Positions 1 through 7,230 of a stretch of 18,495 bases of DNA are shown piece after piece (the stretch's first letter is position 1; each line of letters opens with the position of its first letter). The stretch spans positions 1 through 18,495 of the forward strand of contig JAZSBL010000038.1 in NCBI GenBank assembly GCA_045602385.1. Direction: 5' to 3'. Origin of the DNA: SVTX01 sp045602385. GTDB taxonomy: Bacteria > Bacillota > Clostridia > Oscillospirales > CAG-272. A program made the position numbers and the translations under genes. The notes below the pieces were generated by a model, which worked only from the letters and a program-made list of their open reading frames with translations, made no database searches and had not been told where the DNA came from.

Positions 1-56
1 TTTTGATTTATCGGGGTGTCCACGGCTGTAAAATTCGTTTGGATTACGCTTTGCGT

Positions 57-180
57 AAGCCTCCCTTGTGTAAAGGGAGGTGGATTGCGAAGCAAGACGG
101 AGGGATTGTTCTAGTGCATATGTTTTATTTACAATCCCTCACCGCCTGCGGCGGAGCTCCCTTTACACAAGGGAGCCTTT
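57..180. repeat. Inverted-repeat (MITE-like) intergenic element
   Basis: The left arm (about 57-111) and right arm (about 131-180) are imperfect reverse complements. Both outer parts carry CCCTTGTGTAAAGGGAG (reverse-complemented on the right) and both inner parts carry GAGGGATTGT or its complement. Each arm is itself partly palindromic, so the transcript could fold into a long stem. No open frame across it looks coding. A related element lies at 5731-5866, on the far side of the spoIIIA operon. I infer a non-autonomous repeat family; copy number cannot be judged from one window. Confidence 0.7.
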
Positions 181-228
181 GTTTTAATGCGACAACACTT
201 TGATATACGGGGGCGTTATTCATAGACC

Positions 229-314
229 GTAGGGGCTGACGTCCTCGGCAGCCCGCCTACATGGGGTTAATCTAAATCTTACGGCTACGGGTCGCCGAGG
301 ACGTCGACCCCTAC
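229..314. repeat. Inverted repeat with about 26-nt arms
   Basis: The left arm 229-254 and right arm 287-314 are near-perfect reverse complements. Both begin GTAGGGG when read inward and share GACGTCCTCGGC. The spacer of about 32 nt shows no coding signal. The sequence is distinct from the element at 57-180 but is a similar compact inverted-repeat unit. No transposase or coding frame is associated with it. Confidence 0.7.
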
Positions 315-540
315 GAAGCAACCTTGCGCAAGAAAAGGGGAACCCCCCACTTGTGCGGTTCCCCTCTTTCGGCTACGCCGAAATTCACCCTTCGGTGGCG
401 CTTTCTAACGATAAGGAGTTTCGCCGCGTGCGCGCGGCGACCAACGCTCCGCGCGTTGGATGGGCGCAAGCCTTTGAAAAGGCTTGACCGAAACTTTAAT
501 GACGCTTCGCGCTGTAGCCGTGAAGCCTCCGCTAAATCCC
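315..540. other. Hairpin-dense intergenic stretch without a gene
   Basis: No supported gene lies here. Several short hairpins follow one another: 337-344 with 357-364 (GGGGAACC/GGTTCCCC), 367-373 with 377-383 (TTTCGGC/GCCGAAA), 441-447 with 453-459 (CCAACGC/GCGTTGG), and an AAGCCTTT/AAAGGCTT pair around 468-485. The open frames crossing it are low in coding character and have no ribosome binding site. It may be a third repeat module, or the decayed end of an upstream transcript. Which of these it is cannot be told from the window. Confidence 0.5.
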
Positions 541-570
541 AATTCCTCTCACGGTGAGAGGAATTTTTTT
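541..570 (+). terminator. Rho-independent terminator upstream of spoIIIAA
   Basis: An 11-bp perfect stem (541-551 with 555-565) closes a three-base loop, CGG, and runs into a T tract (564-570). This should end any transcript arriving from the left. The spoIIIA promoter would then have to sit within or just after it. I could not identify a convincing sigma-E type promoter in the 40 nt before the spoIIIAA ribosome binding site. Confidence 0.85.
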
Positions 571-610
571 ATCCTTGCGATAATATACTTTGAGCAGAGG
601 AGGGGGAGGA

Positions 611-1537
611 ATGCAGGTCATCAACCAAAAAAGACAAGCGTCAAGGACCGATCAGCTACCCGATGCGGTGATGCGCGCTCTGCCTTACCGCCTATCCGAC
701 GAGATAAGGCGGACGGGCTATCCCACTATCGAGGAGATACGGATGAGGGCGCAAAGACGCTGCTCGCTTGTTGTGTCGGGCAGGAATATCATGCTTGACA
801 CCGTTCTTGAGCGGAAAGAGCTTGGCAATATCCTTGAGGGCATGTGTCAGGGCTCGCTTTACGCTTTCAGCGACACGATAAATCAGGGCTATATATCCTT
901 GCCGGGCGGCGTGAGAGTCGGAGTTTGCGGCAGGGCGGGATGCGATGGCGATAAAATAATCGGTATATATGAGGTCACGTCGCTGTCTGTCCGTATTCCG
1001 CACAAGACAAGGCCTGTCGGGATAGAGATATGTCGGCTCTTGCGCGACTTTAAATATACAAGCGGAGTGCTTGCCTACTCGCCGCCCGGTGTGGGAAAGA
1101 CGACGCTTCTGCGCTCGGTCGCGACAATGCTCGCGTCGGGCGGCTGGGAGAGCGGAATTTCTCCCTTGCGCACGGTGGTGATCGATACGCGCGGCGAGCT
1201 TGCCTTTGCAAGCGAGGGCAGAGATCTCTGCCTTGACGTCCTTTCGGGCTATCCGAGGCGGCAGGGGATCGAGATAGCCACGCGATGCCTTAACGCCGAG
1301 GTCATTATCTGCGACGAGATAGGCGATTACGAGGAGGCTATGGCGCTTGTCGCATCTCACAACTGCGGAGTTCCGCTTGTCGCAAGCGCGCATGCCGAGA
1401 ACGTTACTCAGCTCTTGTCGCGCACCGGTCTGCGCCTTTTGCACGAGGCGAGGATATTCGGCGCATACGCGGGTATCCACCGTGACGGCGCGGGCGGCTT
1501 CAGATACGATATAGCAATGCATTCCGAGTGCTTATGA
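611..1537 (+). CDS. spoIIIAA: Stage III sporulation protein AA, engulfment-channel ATPase
   Basis: This is the secretion-ATPase-like protein of the SpoIIIA complex, which acts at the mother-cell face of the outer forespore membrane and is needed for late forespore gene expression. I chose ATG 611 because AGAGGAGG ends 7 nt before it; it gives 308 aa, the usual family length of about 307. Walker A is residues 157-164 (SPPGVGKT, lysine 163) and Walker B is VIICDE at 231-236. The first Walker A position is serine where the consensus P-loop has glycine. It is first gene of the operon, with SpoIIIAB starting 1 nt after its stop. Family and role follow from motifs, length and the full operon order; nucleotide binding itself is inferred. 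Confidence 0.95.
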   Translation: MQVINQKRQASRTDQLPDAVMRALPYRLSDEIRRTGYPTIEEIRMRAQRRCSLVVSGRNIMLDTVLERKELGNILEGMCQGSLYAFSDTINQGYISLPGGVRVGVCGRAGCDGDKIIGIYEVTSLSVRIPHKTRPVGIEICRLLRDFKYTSGVLAYSPPGVGKTTLLRSVATMLASGGWESGISPLRTVVIDTRGELAFASEGRDLCLDVLSGYPRRQGIEIATRCLNAEVIICDEIGDYEEAMALVASHNCGVPLVASAHAENVTQLLSRTGLRLLHEARIFGAYAGIHRDGAGGFRYDIAMHSECL

Positions 1538-1538
1538 T

Positions 1539-2015
1539 ATGGTAACGGTAAAGCTTATAGGAGGTCTGCTTTTTGGGATCTCGGGGGTGATAATGGCCTT
1601 GTCGTACAGTCGCTTTCAGACTAAAAAGCTTAACACGATAGACGGCTTTATTTCGCTTTTGTTCTACATAAAGGGGCAGATAGACTGCTTCGCCCGACCG
1701 AGAAGCGACATACTGTCCACTCTGCCCGCGGAGGTCTTTTGCGCTTGCAACTGTCCGCGCGGAGCCGAAACGCTGGAGGAGCTGGTAGAGGCAAGCAGGA
1801 TATATCTTGACGAGGAGCCGCTGCGCCTTGTTGCATCGTTTGCCGCCGAGTTTGGCAGTACCTTTCGTGAGGAGCAGCTGCGGCGGTGTGACTACTATAT
1901 TTCCGCTTTGAGCGAGGAGAGAAAACGTGTCTTTGCCGAGGTTCAGTCAAGAAGTCGCGCGGGGAGCGCGCTTTGGATATGCGCATGCATCGGGATAATT
2001 ATTTTGATCTGGTAG
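1539..2015 (+). CDS. spoIIIAB: Stage III sporulation protein AB
   Basis: This 158-aa membrane protein matches SpoIIIAB, which is distantly related to the platform protein of type II secretion and type IV pili (GspF/PilC). It is expected to work with the SpoIIIAA ATPase. A hydrophobic N-terminal segment (residues about 6-22, GGLLFGISGVIMAL) is followed by FISLLFYIKGQI, a mostly soluble helical middle, and a C-terminal membrane anchor ending ACIGIIILIW. The family is usually about 170 aa, so this is slightly short. ATG 1539 lies 1 nt after the spoIIIAA stop and no strong ribosome binding site is visible, which suggests translational coupling. Confidence 0.92.
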   Translation: MVTVKLIGGLLFGISGVIMALSYSRFQTKKLNTIDGFISLLFYIKGQIDCFARPRSDILSTLPAEVFCACNCPRGAETLEELVEASRIYLDEEPLRLVASFAAEFGSTFREEQLRRCDYYISALSEERKRVFAEVQSRSRAGSALWICACIGIIILIW

Positions 2016-2047
2016 GATATGAGGAAGAAAAAGAAGGGGAAAAAGAA

Positions 2048-2245
2048 GTGCTTGATATAGGAATAATCTTAAAGGTCGCGGGGGTCGGAATACTCGTTTC
2101 CGCCGCGGCGCAGATACTGTCAAAATCGGGAAGGGACGAGCAGTCGATGCTTGTCACAATTGCCGGGATCATCGTGGTTCTTATCATGCTTGTGGGCGAG
2201 ATAGAGAAGCTTTTTGAGCTTGTCTGCTCTGTTTTTGGATTTTGA
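2048..2245 (+). CDS. spoIIIAC: Stage III sporulation protein AC
   Basis: This small two-helix integral membrane protein belongs to the SpoIIIA complex. The open frame extends upstream to 1973, but I chose GTG 2048 because AGAAGGGG lies about 8 nt before it and because it yields exactly 65 aa, the normal SpoIIIAC length. The upstream extension is highly charged and overlaps spoIIIAB. The product begins LDIGIILKVAGVGILV (helix 1) and has a second helix around residues 36-50 (LVTIAGIIVVLIMLVG). It is closely followed by spoIIIAD, whose TTG start overlaps this gene's TGA stop. Confidence 0.9.
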   Translation: MLDIGIILKVAGVGILVSAAAQILSKSGRDEQSMLVTIAGIIVVLIMLVGEIEKLFELVCSVFGF

Positions 2246-2652
2246 TAAGCGGGGGAATACTGAAGCTTTTTGGCGGAGCGATAATAGCGGTGATGCTCCT
2301 TCTTATCTTGCGGCGGGAGAGCCCCGACATAGCGCTTACCGCAAAGATGTGCGTTGGCGTAATGCTTGCCGTGGCGTGTATCGCGTCTGTAAGTCCCCTG
2401 ATCGGGTTTATCGGGGAGATAGAGGCGAGCTTTGGAGCGGACGAGACGATAGCGGGGGCGGTGGAGGTGCTTCTCAAAGCGCTTGGCGTGTCGATACTCG
2501 CGCACGTGACGGCAAATTTATGCCGCGACGCGGGAGAGGGGAGCATTGCCTATTACGTTGAGCTTGCCGCAAAGATTGAGATCCTGATACTCTCCCTTCC
2601 GCTTTTGCGCGAGATAATCTCTCTTGCCACAGAGCTTCTTGAAATGAGCTGA
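2242..2652 (+). CDS. spoIIIAD: Stage III sporulation protein AD
   Basis: This polytopic membrane protein is 136 aa; the family is about 133 aa. The start is TTG 2242, overlapping the spoIIIAC stop in TTGATAA. No ATG fits, and the product from TTG begins ISGGILKLFGGAIIAVMLLL, as expected for the first helix. Further hydrophobic segments lie around residues 34-56, 77-93 and 108-124. The four-base overlap implies that translation is coupled to spoIIIAC. Function within the channel is assigned by family and operon position. Confidence 0.9.
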   Translation: MISGGILKLFGGAIIAVMLLLILRRESPDIALTAKMCVGVMLAVACIASVSPLIGFIGEIEASFGADETIAGAVEVLLKALGVSILAHVTANLCRDAGEGSIAYYVELAAKIEILILSLPLLREIISLATELLEMS

Positions 2653-2653
2653 A

Positions 2654-3820
2654 ATGAAAAGAAAAAACACAGGAAAAAGATTGATAACCGCTGCCGTAAC
2701 ACTTGTATTTCTTCTTGCGGCAATAGGGCTTTTTACCCTACCCGCGGGGGCTGACGATTACGGGGGCATGCCCTCGGAGTACGCCGATTTCCGTGACTCT
2801 GTTGACGGGGAGATAATAGACAGGCTCCCTGAGGGCGTTTTCTCCGACGATGCGCAGGAGGTCGGCGAGGCGGCAAGCGCGCTGATAGAGCCTATGGCGA
2901 TACTCGGCATAATGGTAGATACGCTTGGGGTAGGGCTTCAGGGTGTGCTTCCGACGCTTGCGCTTGTGCTTGGAATAGTGATACTCTCCGCAGCCTTGAG
3001 TGCGCTCGCGTCCGAGAGCGGCGGCCTTTCGCGTGTTGTCGGAGGGTGCGTAAGGCTTTGCACGTTTACCGCAATTTCGGGCATTGCCGTCAGGTGCGTA
3101 GAGTCGCTTTCTCTTTATTTTGAAAGGCTTTTTGCGGCAGTCGCGGGATTTCTGCCGCTTTCCGCCGCCCTCTTTGCGATGGGCGGAAATCTGACGGTCG
3201 CGGCAAGCGCAGGCGCGACGCTTGGAGTTACGCTTACTGTTTGTCAATTCTTTTGCACCAAGACCGTTATACCGATATTTTGCCTGTCGCTTTGCTCCTC
3301 GATGCTCTCGGTGTTTGAGGGCAAGGGGAGCGCGGCGTGCGGTACGGTCAGCGGCATGATACGGAAGTGGTACACCACGGCGCTTGCCTTTGTAATGATG
3401 ATAATGACCTGCTCGCTTGCGGGCAGTACCTTGCTTGGCTCAAGGGCCGACAACATGGCTATGAGGGGAGCGAGATTTGCTGTATCGAGCTTTATTCCGG
3501 TGTCGGGCGGTACGGTAGCGTCGACGCTTGGCACGCTTGCGACGTCTGTGGAGCTTTTACGAAGCTCGGTCGGTGTGATCGGTATAGTTATAATTATAAT
3601 GATGCTGCTCCCGACGGTAATTGAGCTTGCGCTGTTGCGGGGAGTGTTTACGATCGGCAGCTTTTGCGCCTCTACGCTTGGCGCGGACGGTGAGGCGAGG
3701 CTGCTCTCGGAGCTTGATTCACTGTACGGATACCTTGAGGGAATAGCCGTGTTATCCGCGGTGATATTCATTATCGCTTTTGGTATATTTGCGGCTACCA
3801 CCACGCCTTTTACGAGATAA
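2654..3820 (+). CDS. spoIIIAE: Stage III sporulation protein AE
   Basis: This is the largest membrane subunit of the SpoIIIA complex: 388 aa, against about 400 aa in known members. It starts at ATG 2654, one nucleotide after the spoIIIAD stop. The N-terminus has a basic stretch and a hydrophobic core (RLITAAVTLVFLLAAIGLF) ending near LPAGADD, resembling a signal peptide. A soluble stretch (residues about 35-75) precedes multiple hydrophobic helices to the C-terminus. The family is permease-like, but no transported substrate has been read from this sequence. It is followed by an 81-nt gap, the first real break in the operon. Confidence 0.93.
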   Translation: MKRKNTGKRLITAAVTLVFLLAAIGLFTLPAGADDYGGMPSEYADFRDSVDGEIIDRLPEGVFSDDAQEVGEAASALIEPMAILGIMVDTLGVGLQGVLPTLALVLGIVILSAALSALASESGGLSRVVGGCVRLCTFTAISGIAVRCVESLSLYFERLFAAVAGFLPLSAALFAMGGNLTVAASAGATLGVTLTVCQFFCTKTVIPIFCLSLCSSMLSVFEGKGSAACGTVSGMIRKWYTTALAFVMMIMTCSLAGSTLLGSRADNMAMRGARFAVSSFIPVSGGTVASTLGTLATSVELLRSSVGVIGIVIIIMMLLPTVIELALLRGVFTIGSFCASTLGADGEARLLSELDSLYGYLEGIAVLSAVIFIIAFGIFAATTTPFTR

Positions 3821-3901
3821 GTGGGGAATAAATAAGAAAAATTAACAAGAAAACACGAAAAGTGGAGTAAAAGTGTTGAAACTGAACAAAACAAAGGAGG
3901 G

Positions 3902-4402
3902 GTGGTAAAAATAAAGGGATATATTATATCCGTGATGTGTATATCGGTGATCGGATCGCTTATGTCAATGCTTGCTCCTGAGGGGGAGAGTGGGGGGCTT
4001 GGGGCGAAATTTAGACTTATTTTTGGCTTATGTGTGGTAATTGTGTGTATAAATCCCATAAAAAGCCTTGTCTTGGAGATAAAAAGCCTTGATTTGGGCG
4101 GTATTGTGGATATTGAGGGCGAGGAAACGCAAAATTATGCCGATTACTTGGATAACGCTTACACCGCCGCGGAGGTCGAGAGCCTTAAGAACGGTATCCG
4201 TCAGATGCTTTCCGACCGCTTCTCGGTGGCGCGCGAGGATTGCGAGGTTGAGGTGTCGCTGCTTGAGAGCGAGGGCGAGAGGGCGACTCTTGAGAGCATT
4301 TGCATCACGCTTTACGGTCCGGCGATATTTAAAAACACCGCCGAGATGGAGGAATATTTCGGCGGGATATTCAACTGTGAGATAATCACCGTCATAGGTT
4401 AG
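3902..4402 (+). CDS. spoIIIAF: Stage III sporulation protein AF (start uncertain)
   Basis: This is the SpoIIIAF membrane-anchored subunit: two N-terminal hydrophobic helices (IISVMCISVIGSLMSML, then FRLIFGLCVVIVCINPI) and a soluble C-terminal domain from about residue 50. At 166 aa it is shorter than the roughly 200-aa Bacillus protein. GTG 3902 is the only normal start codon in frame after the upstream stop near 3833 that keeps the first helix. The strong AAAGGAGG (3893-3900) ends only 1 nt before it, which is abnormally close. An ATA at 3911 would have better spacing but is a rare start. The true start should be treated as open. Confidence 0.88.
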   Translation: MVKIKGYIISVMCISVIGSLMSMLAPEGESGGLGAKFRLIFGLCVVIVCINPIKSLVLEIKSLDLGGIVDIEGEETQNYADYLDNAYTAAEVESLKNGIRQMLSDRFSVAREDCEVEVSLLESEGERATLESICITLYGPAIFKNTAEMEEYFGGIFNCEIITVIG

Positions 4403-4412
4403 GGGAGGAAAA

Positions 4413-4955
4413 ATGGCGCAAAACAACGAGGCGCGCGACGTTATGGGCACGGTCGCGCACATGAAAAAGAAGGGCACGCTTAAAATTTTTATATTCGTCT
4501 TGGCGATAGGCGCTATATTATTAATAATCGGTAGCTTTTTTCTTCCGGGGGAGGGGGAATCCGACCCCGCTGCGGACAAGTCGGGGGGAGAGGAGCTTAT
4601 AGGCTTTTTTGAGTACAAGGATATACTGGAGCGCGAGGTCGAGAGCATATGTCTTGGCGTGTCGGGGGTGAACAAGGTAGATGCGGTGGTCTTTTTCTCG
4701 GAGGTCGGGGGAAGCGTATACGCGCAGAATACGCAATCGGGCGGCTCCGGGAGCGACAAGAGCGAGTACGTGATAATCGGCAGCGGCTCAAACGCGCACG
4801 CGCTATACCTTGGGGAGAGTTTGCCGACTCTTTCGGGCATAGGAGTGGTATGCGACACGGGCGGCAGCGCGCAGAAAAGGGATGAGATCCTTGTTCTGCT
4901 CTCGTCGGCTTACGGACTGCCCATGACGAGGATATACGTCAGCGAGGGAGATTAA
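4413..4955 (+). CDS. spoIIIAG: Stage III sporulation protein AG, channel ring component
   Basis: SpoIIIAG forms a large ring in the space between the mother-cell and forespore membranes. The 180-aa product has a cytoplasmic N-terminus, one membrane helix at about residues 23-44 (LKIFIFVLAIGAILLIIG), and an extracytoplasmic domain containing the VNKVDAVVFFSE segment typical of the ring-building fold. It is shorter than the Bacillus protein (about 229 aa). A GGGGAGGA sequence lies a few bases before ATG 4413. The gene starts 10 nt after spoIIIAF. Confidence 0.9.
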   Translation: MAQNNEARDVMGTVAHMKKKGTLKIFIFVLAIGAILLIIGSFFLPGEGESDPAADKSGGEELIGFFEYKDILEREVESICLGVSGVNKVDAVVFFSEVGGSVYAQNTQSGGSGSDKSEYVIIGSGSNAHALYLGESLPTLSGIGVVCDTGGSAQKRDEILVLLSSAYGLPMTRIYVSEGD

Positions 4956-5048
4956 TTTTTCGCCGCGGCGCATAGACAGGCATAATAAGGAGACGGGAAA
5001 AATATATTATATCGTAACTAAAATACATAATACGGAGGATACAGAGGT

Positions 5049-5636
5049 ATGTCTATCAAGGAAAAATTGCAGCCCGTTAAGGACTTTTTCATGAAAGGCG
5101 GGAAGAGAAATCTTATAATCGCGTGCGCGGTGGTGCTTATCGGCGCGGCGGTCTGGCTTAACTGGATTTTCTTTTCGGGTAATGACGACGGATACGATTA
5201 CGTTGGCAACAACGGCATGAGCGGTGAGCTTGACAACACAAAGAACCCGACAAACGGCGGTACTGACGCAAGCGCAAACGACACGGACAGCTACTTCACA
5301 ACCGCGCAGGTAAGCCGCCAGAGAGCGAGAGACGAGGCGCTTGAGGTGCTTAACGCGGTAGTTGAAAACGCGAACGCGACAGCCGAGGTAAAGGCGGAGG
5401 CAGTCGCAGAGATCACAAAGATCTCGCTTGAGATGGAGCAGGAGGCTGACATTGAGTCGATGCTGATCTCCAAGGGCTTTGAGAAGTGCGTTGCGGTCAT
5501 CAACGGCGAGACAGCGAGCATTGTAGTAAAGTGCGCGGAGAATCTGACACCCGCACAGCTTGCGCAGATCAACGCATCTGTTTACGAGATCGCGGGAATC
5601 GAGCCTATCAATATTACGATAGTTGGCAGAAAATAA
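5049..5636 (+). CDS. spoIIIAH: Stage III sporulation protein AH, channel component
   Basis: SpoIIIAH is the mother-cell channel protein that in Bacillus pairs with forespore SpoIIQ across the intermembrane space. The 195-aa product has one N-terminal anchor (residues about 21-42, NLIIACAVVLIGAAVWLNW), a low-complexity Asn/Asp/Gly/Thr linker (about 45-85), a helical stretch, and a C-terminal ring-building domain ending AGIEPINITIVGRK. GGAGG (5035-5039) precedes ATG 5049. A 93-nt gap separates it from spoIIIAG; no convincing internal promoter was found there. A terminator follows directly. Confidence 0.93.
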   Translation: MSIKEKLQPVKDFFMKGGKRNLIIACAVVLIGAAVWLNWIFFSGNDDGYDYVGNNGMSGELDNTKNPTNGGTDASANDTDSYFTTAQVSRQRARDEALEVLNAVVENANATAEVKAEAVAEITKISLEMEQEADIESMLISKGFEKCVAVINGETASIVVKCAENLTPAQLAQINASVYEIAGIEPINITIVGRK

Positions 5637-5657
5637 GTTGCGACAATTTTACAATGC

Positions 5658-5686
5658 AAAACGGCAGGGAACACCCTGCCGTTTTT
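5658..5686 (+). terminator. Terminator of the spoIIIA operon
   Basis: A 12-bp perfect stem (5658-5669 with 5674-5685) with loop AACA ends in a T run. Flanking CAATTTTA and TTAAATTG sequences can extend the stem. It lies 22 nt after the spoIIIAH stop. Confidence 0.92.
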
Positions 5687-5730
5687 GCGTTAAATTGTGA
5701 TTTATGGGGGAGATGGCGAGTTAAAAAGAA

Positions 5731-5866
5731 AGGCTCCCTCCGGGAGGGAGCTGGCGCGGAACGCGACTGAAGGAGAGCGCGGGACAATGAGGCTGATGAA
5801 AGCTTTGAGCCACGCAGGCTCCTTCCGTCACGGCAAGCCGTGCCACCTTCCTCCCGGAGGAAGGCT
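5731..5866. repeat. Second inverted-repeat (MITE-like) element
   Basis: The 25-nt ends (5731-5755 and 5842-5866) are reverse complements at 21 of 25 positions. Each end is itself palindromic around CTCCGGGAG. An inner hairpin (CACGG/CCGTG, 5829-5842) lies beside the right end. It has the same architecture as the element at 57-180: self-palindromic terminal arms of the form GGCTCCCT...AGGGAG, and about 130 nt in total. The two therefore flank the spoIIIA operon. No coding frame inside it has a ribosome binding site. Confidence 0.7.
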
Positions 5867-5893
5867 ATCGCTTAGTCCGCCTTCAACCGCTCT

Positions 5894-5926
5894 ACAAATC
5901 AAAATATGTCTTTTTGATTTGTTTTT
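5894..5926 (+). terminator. A/T-rich U-tailed hairpin
   Basis: ACAAATCAAAA (5894-5904) pairs perfectly with TTTTGATTTGT (5912-5922) over a 7-nt loop and is followed by T residues to 5926. The stem is weak because it is A/T-rich, so termination strength is uncertain. It lies in the gene-free interval 5687-6000 between the repeat and the following ATPase gene. Confidence 0.45.
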
Positions 5927-6000
5927 GCAGATCGGGTGTGTCCTTTTTGCCAAAATTCCGCATAGAATATAAGGAACGACTTTTTCGGGGGATTTTTTCA

Positions 6001-7071
6001 ATGCAACACAGATATTTCGCCGCGTCAAACTCGGCAGAGGGATTCAAAAATTACTACGCGGATGTTTTCTCGCGCGCCGACTTCGTCTACGTGATCAAGG
6101 GCGGTCCGGGGACGGGCAAAAGCTCACTTATGAAACGTGTGGCGGAGATTTGCGAGGGCAGGGGCGACGAGTGTGAGTACTACTACTGCTCGTCCGACCC
6201 ATCCTCGCTTGACGGAATACTTATTCGTGGTTCGGGTGGAATTGTCGGCATCTTGGACGGCACCGCGCCGCACGTCAGCGAGCCGAGATTTCCCGGCGCG
6301 CGCGAGCAGATAATCAATCTTGGCGAGTGCTGGGAAGTGGGACTATTGCGCAAGCAGAAAAATGAGATAATCGCGCTATCCGAGCGCAAGAGCGCGGAGT
6401 ACAAAAGCGCCTACACCTATCTGCGCTCGGTGGGGAATTTACGCGCGGTGAGCGAGGGCTTTCTCTGTGAAGCGGTCGAGCATGAAAAGCTGCGCTGTGC
6501 GGTGACTCGGCTTATAAGAGATCTACCACGCGGTACTCTTGAATATACCCCCGCGATCCTCAACTCTGTGTCAATGGGTGGCAGAGTGCGCCTTGACACC
6601 TTTGAGCAAAATGCTAAAAAACTATATGTTGTAAACGATTTTCACGGACTTGGCAGGCTGCTTCTGACCGAGCTTTTCTCCGCATTGCGTGGCTGTGGCG
6701 TATCGGCGCGCGTGTCGTTTGACCCTGTTTGCCCTGCGCGTGTGGACGGAATATTCCTTGAGGGTGAGAGGATTGCCTTTGTGTCGCTTGCAGACGCGCG
6801 GGAGAAATACGGAGAGGCTGAGCGTTCAACGTCGGGTGAGAGAGAAGTGTTATTTATAAATTCGAAGCGCTTTATTGACACCGAGAAGCTGCGCGACGTT
6901 CGGGGAGAGCTAAGATATACCGACCGCTTGGCGCAAAGCTCGCTTGACGGCGCGCTCCACGCGCTCTCAAAGGCGAAGATCTATCATTTTCTGCTTGAAG
7001 ACATCTACGGCAAGGCGATGGATTGGTCAAAATTTGAAAAGATGTCGGCTGAGCTCTGCGAGATAATATAA
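6001..7071 (+). CDS. PRK06851-type P-loop NTPase, function unknown
   Basis: This 356-aa protein resembles the PRK06851 family of Firmicutes nucleotide-binding proteins, whose function is not established. Family assignment is from memory of its motifs: FAASNSAEGF near the N-terminus, Walker A GGPGTGKSS (34-42, lysine 40), YCSSDPSSLDGI, and ILDGTAPHV. The family consists of two tandem similar halves. Here the second half starts about residue 195 and its P-loop position (212-221, NDFHGLGRLL) has lost the GK[ST] signature, although the companion SFDPVCPARVDGIF still mirrors the first-half motif. ATG 6001 was chosen because it opens the family N-terminus and follows GGGGG at a 9-nt spacing; the frame stays open to 5914. 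It stands alone between the repeat region and the pilus promoter. Confidence 0.75.
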   Translation: MQHRYFAASNSAEGFKNYYADVFSRADFVYVIKGGPGTGKSSLMKRVAEICEGRGDECEYYYCSSDPSSLDGILIRGSGGIVGILDGTAPHVSEPRFPGAREQIINLGECWEVGLLRKQKNEIIALSERKSAEYKSAYTYLRSVGNLRAVSEGFLCEAVEHEKLRCAVTRLIRDLPRGTLEYTPAILNSVSMGGRVRLDTFEQNAKKLYVVNDFHGLGRLLLTELFSALRGCGVSARVSFDPVCPARVDGIFLEGERIAFVSLADAREKYGEAERSTSGEREVLFINSKRFIDTEKLRDVRGELRYTDRLAQSSLDGALHALSKAKIYHFLLEDIYGKAMDWSKFEKMSAELCEII

Positions 7072-7191
7072 AAAAGGCTTTAAAATCGGTAATTTAGCAA
7101 TCAAATCATACAAATGGGTGGAGAATGACCTCGGAATATGTGGTATTATTGTGGAAAAAAAGTTTTTAAGACCAAAAAACGCTACAAAATA

Positions 7192-7221
7192 TTGACATAT
7201 CCGCACTTGATGTGATATAAT
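7192..7221 (+). promoter_or_regulatory. Sigma-A type promoter of the pilus operon
   Basis: TTGACA (7192-7197) and TATAAT (7216-7221) are perfect consensus hexamers with an 18-nt spacer. TG at 7213-7214 makes it an extended -10. Transcription should begin near 7228, leaving about 140 nt before the small ORF at 7369 and about 260 nt before the pilin. Nothing coding is seen between 7072 and this promoter. Confidence 0.88.
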
Positions 7222-7230
7222 ATATATTAA

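Noticed and set aside
3..570. Short forward open frames in the repeat region
   Set aside because: They run through inverted repeats and hairpins, lack ribosome binding sites and do not resemble proteins.
692..1522. Long open frame on the minus strand across spoIIIAA
   Set aside because: It is antisense to a gene with clear Walker motifs and full family length, and its product has no recognisable features. GC-rich codon use creates such shadows.
3244..4858. Long minus-strand frames across spoIIIAE, spoIIIAF and spoIIIAG
   Set aside because: They are antisense to conserved sporulation genes. The products are Ser/Thr/Pro/Ile-rich translations of reversed codons without ribosome binding sites or domains.
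4956..5048. Internal sporulation promoter before spoIIIAH
   Set aside because: A/T-rich boxes such as CATAATAC lie too near the ribosome binding site to leave a usable leader, and no matching -35 was found.
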